A stretch of DNA of 64,000 nt from Dendrolimus kikuchii (Eukaryota; Arthropoda; Insecta; Lepidoptera; Lasiocampidae): the NCBI GenBank assembly GCA_019925095.2, contig CM034403.1, forward strand, positions 857,001 through 921,000. The letters are read 5' to 3'. Positions 62,011-64,000 of this stretch are shown piece by piece. Below the pieces are notes generated by a model. The model was not told the DNA's origin, did not search any database, and saw only the letters and a program-made list of their open reading frames with translations. A program made the translations under genes and the position numbers. How positions within the stretch are numbered: position 1 is the first letter of the stretch; every line of letters starts with the position of its first letter.

Positions 62011-64000
62011 TGTAGGACTATTGTGGGAAATGAGAACAAAAAGTACCGGGCTCTGGGGATAAACTGCTAGTGGTACTAGGTGTTTGGGAATATGGGTAGT
62101 ATGTCGTCTGCCCTTCGCTATGTTCGGGGAACATAGAAAAATGGTCAGACGGTGACTCTCCACTCCCTGCGTGGGCCCCTAAAAATGCCATAGTAGGACT
62201 ATTGTGGGAAATGAGAACAAAAAGTACCGGGCTATTGGGATGAACTGCCAGTGGTACTAGGAGTCTGGGAATATGGGGACTATGTCGTCTGCCCTTCGCT
62301 ATGTTCGGGGAACATAGAAAAATGGTCAGACGGTGAATCTCCACTCCCTGCGTGGGCCCCTAAAAATGCCATAGTAGGACTATTGTGGGAAATGAGAACT
62401 AAAAGTACCGGGCTATTGGGATGAACTGCTAGTGGTACTAGGAGTCTGGGAATATGGGGACTATGTCGTCTGCCCTTCGCTATGTTCGGGGAACATAGAA
62501 AAATGGTCAGACGGTGAATCTCCACTCCCTGCGTGGGCCCCTAAAAATGCCATAGTAGGACTATTGTGGGAAATGAGAACTAAAAGTACCGGGCTATTGG
62601 GATGAACTGCTAGTGGTACTAGGAGTCTGGGAATATGGGGACTATGTCGTCTGCCCTTCGCTATGTTCGGGGAACATAGAAAAATGGTCAGACGGTGTAT
62701 CTCCACTCCCTGCGTGGGCCCCTAAAAATGCCATAGTAGGACTATTGTGGGAAATGAGAACTAAAAGTACCGGGCTATTGGGATGAACTGCTAGTGGTAC
62801 TAGGTGTTTGGGAATATGGGTAGTATGTCGTCTGCCCTTCGCTATGTTCGGGGAACATAGAAAAATGGTCAGACGGTGACTCTCCACTCCCTGCGTGGGC
62901 CCCTAAAAATGCCATAGTAGGACTATTGTGGGAAATGAGAACAAAAAGTACCGGGCTATTGGGATGAACTGCCAGTGGTACTAGGAGTCTGGGAATATGG
63001 GGACTATGTCGTCTGCCCTTCGCTATGTTCGGGGAACATAGAAAAATGGTCAGACGGTGAATCTCCACTCCCTGCGTGGGCCCCTAAAAATGCCATAGTA
63101 GGACTATTGTGGGAAATGAGAACTAAAAGTACCGGGCTATTGGGATGAACTGCTAGTGGTACTAGGAGTCTGGGAATATGGGGACTATGTCGTCTGCCCT
63201 TCGCTATGTTCGGGGAACATAGAAAAATGGTCAGACGGTGACTCTCCACTCCCTGCGTGGGCCCCTAAAAATGCCATAGTAGGACTATTGTGGGAAATGA
63301 GAACAAAAAGTACCGGGCTATTGGGATGAACTGCCAGTGGTACTAGGAGTCTGGGAATATGGGGACTATGTCGTCTGCCCTTCGCTATGTTCGGGGAACA
63401 TAGAAAAATGGTCAGACGGTGAATCTCCACTCCCTGCGTGGGCCCCTAAAAATGCCATAGTAGGACTATTGTGGGAAATGAGAACTAAAAGTACCGGGCT
63501 ATTGGGATGAACTGCTAGTGGTACTAGGAGTCTGGGAATATGGGGACTATGTCGTCTGCCCTTCGCTATGTTCGGGGAACATAGAAAAATGGTCAGACGG
63601 TGTATCTCCACTCCCTGCGTGGGCCCCTAAAAATGCCATAGTAGGACTATTGTGGGAAATGAGAACTAAAAGTACCGGGCTATTGGGATGAACTGCTAGT
63701 GGTACTAGGTGTTTGGGAATATGGGTAGTATGTCGTCTGCCCTTCGCTATGTTCGGGGAACATAGAAAAATGGTCAGACGGTGACTCTCCACTCCCTGCG
63801 TGGGCCCCTAAAAATGCCATAGTAGGACTATTGTGGGAAATGAGAACAAAAAGTACCGGGCTATTGGGATGAACTGCCAGTGGTACTAGGAGTCTGGGAA
63901 TATGGGGACTATGTCGTCTGCCCTTCGCTATGTTCGGGGAACATAGAAAAATGGTCAGACGGTGAATCTCCACTCCCTGCGTGGGCCCCTAAAAATGCCA
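62011..64000. repeat. 181-bp satellite array running off the window
   Basis: Eleven monomers begin at 62011, 62191, 62372, 62553, 62734, 62915, 63096, 63277, 63458, 63639 and 63820. The period is 181, which is not divisible by 3, so the repeated ~81-codon minus-strand ORFs are incidental. Each monomer contains ctatgttcggggaacatag (an 8-base perfect stem) nested in cgtctg...cagacg. Variant bases recur with a five-monomer (905-base) period. Confidence 0.95.

Noticed and set aside
62018..63973. Series of 81-97 codon minus-strand ORFs beginning MEIHRLTIFLC or MESHRLTIFLC
   Set aside because: They repeat every 181 bases, which breaks the frame at each monomer. They are shadows of the satellite.

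Overview
The window reads as intergenic DNA from a moth or butterfly (Lepidoptera). That is inferred from the element types, not from any host gene: many non-autonomous Helitrons that start TC and end CTAG, tRNA-derived SINEs with tails, RTE-clade retrotransposons with microsatellite tails, and an AT-rich background. I found no host protein-coding gene, rRNA, true tRNA or CRISPR array. Nearly everything recognisable is transposable element (TE) or tandem repeat.

The working family names used below are my own. A is an A-tailed SINE-like retroposon of about 310 bp, with over 20 copies. B is an RTE-like LINE whose 5'-truncated copies end in (ATGT)n, with about 20 copies. C is a tRNA-derived SINE. 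S is a second tRNA-derived SINE. D is a foldback element with inverted ends of about 68 bp. K is a retroposon 3' region. L is a small foldback element. R is a small inverted-repeat element. N, P and U are short unclassified repeats. T is the 3' end of a LINE.

Layout. From 0 to 8.6 kb there are mixed A, B, D, K, L and Helitron copies. From 8.6 to 11.4 kb there is a 171-bp satellite whose monomer includes the tip of family A. From 11.4 to 24 kb there are more fragments, including a long inverted-repeat element (15.5-17.3 kb) with a broken ORF and an RTE C-terminal region split by element R. From 24 to 36 kb there are dispersed SINEs and Helitrons. From 36.2 to 37.8 kb there is a GC-rich 96-bp tandem array inside a pair of inverted ends. 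From 39.8 to 45.05 kb there is one apparently intact non-LTR retrotransposon on the minus strand: ORF1 (gag-like) and ORF2 (endonuclease, reverse transcriptase, RNase H) overlapping by 8 bases. From 45 to 55 kb there are more fragments and a 28-bp minisatellite. From 55.6 to 60.2 kb there is a BEL/Pao LTR element with an open gag-protease ORF but most of pol deleted. From 62.0 kb to the window end there is a 181-bp satellite with a five-monomer higher-order pattern.

The most informative evidence is historical. Several insertions carry clear target-site duplications. Two related loci preserve empty sites (SINE A near 31.45 kb, SINE C near 61.19 kb). One SINE A copy sits inside another, and an inverted duplication links 54 kb with 61 kb. 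The only ORFs that look functional are the two LINE ORFs and the BEL gag-protease.
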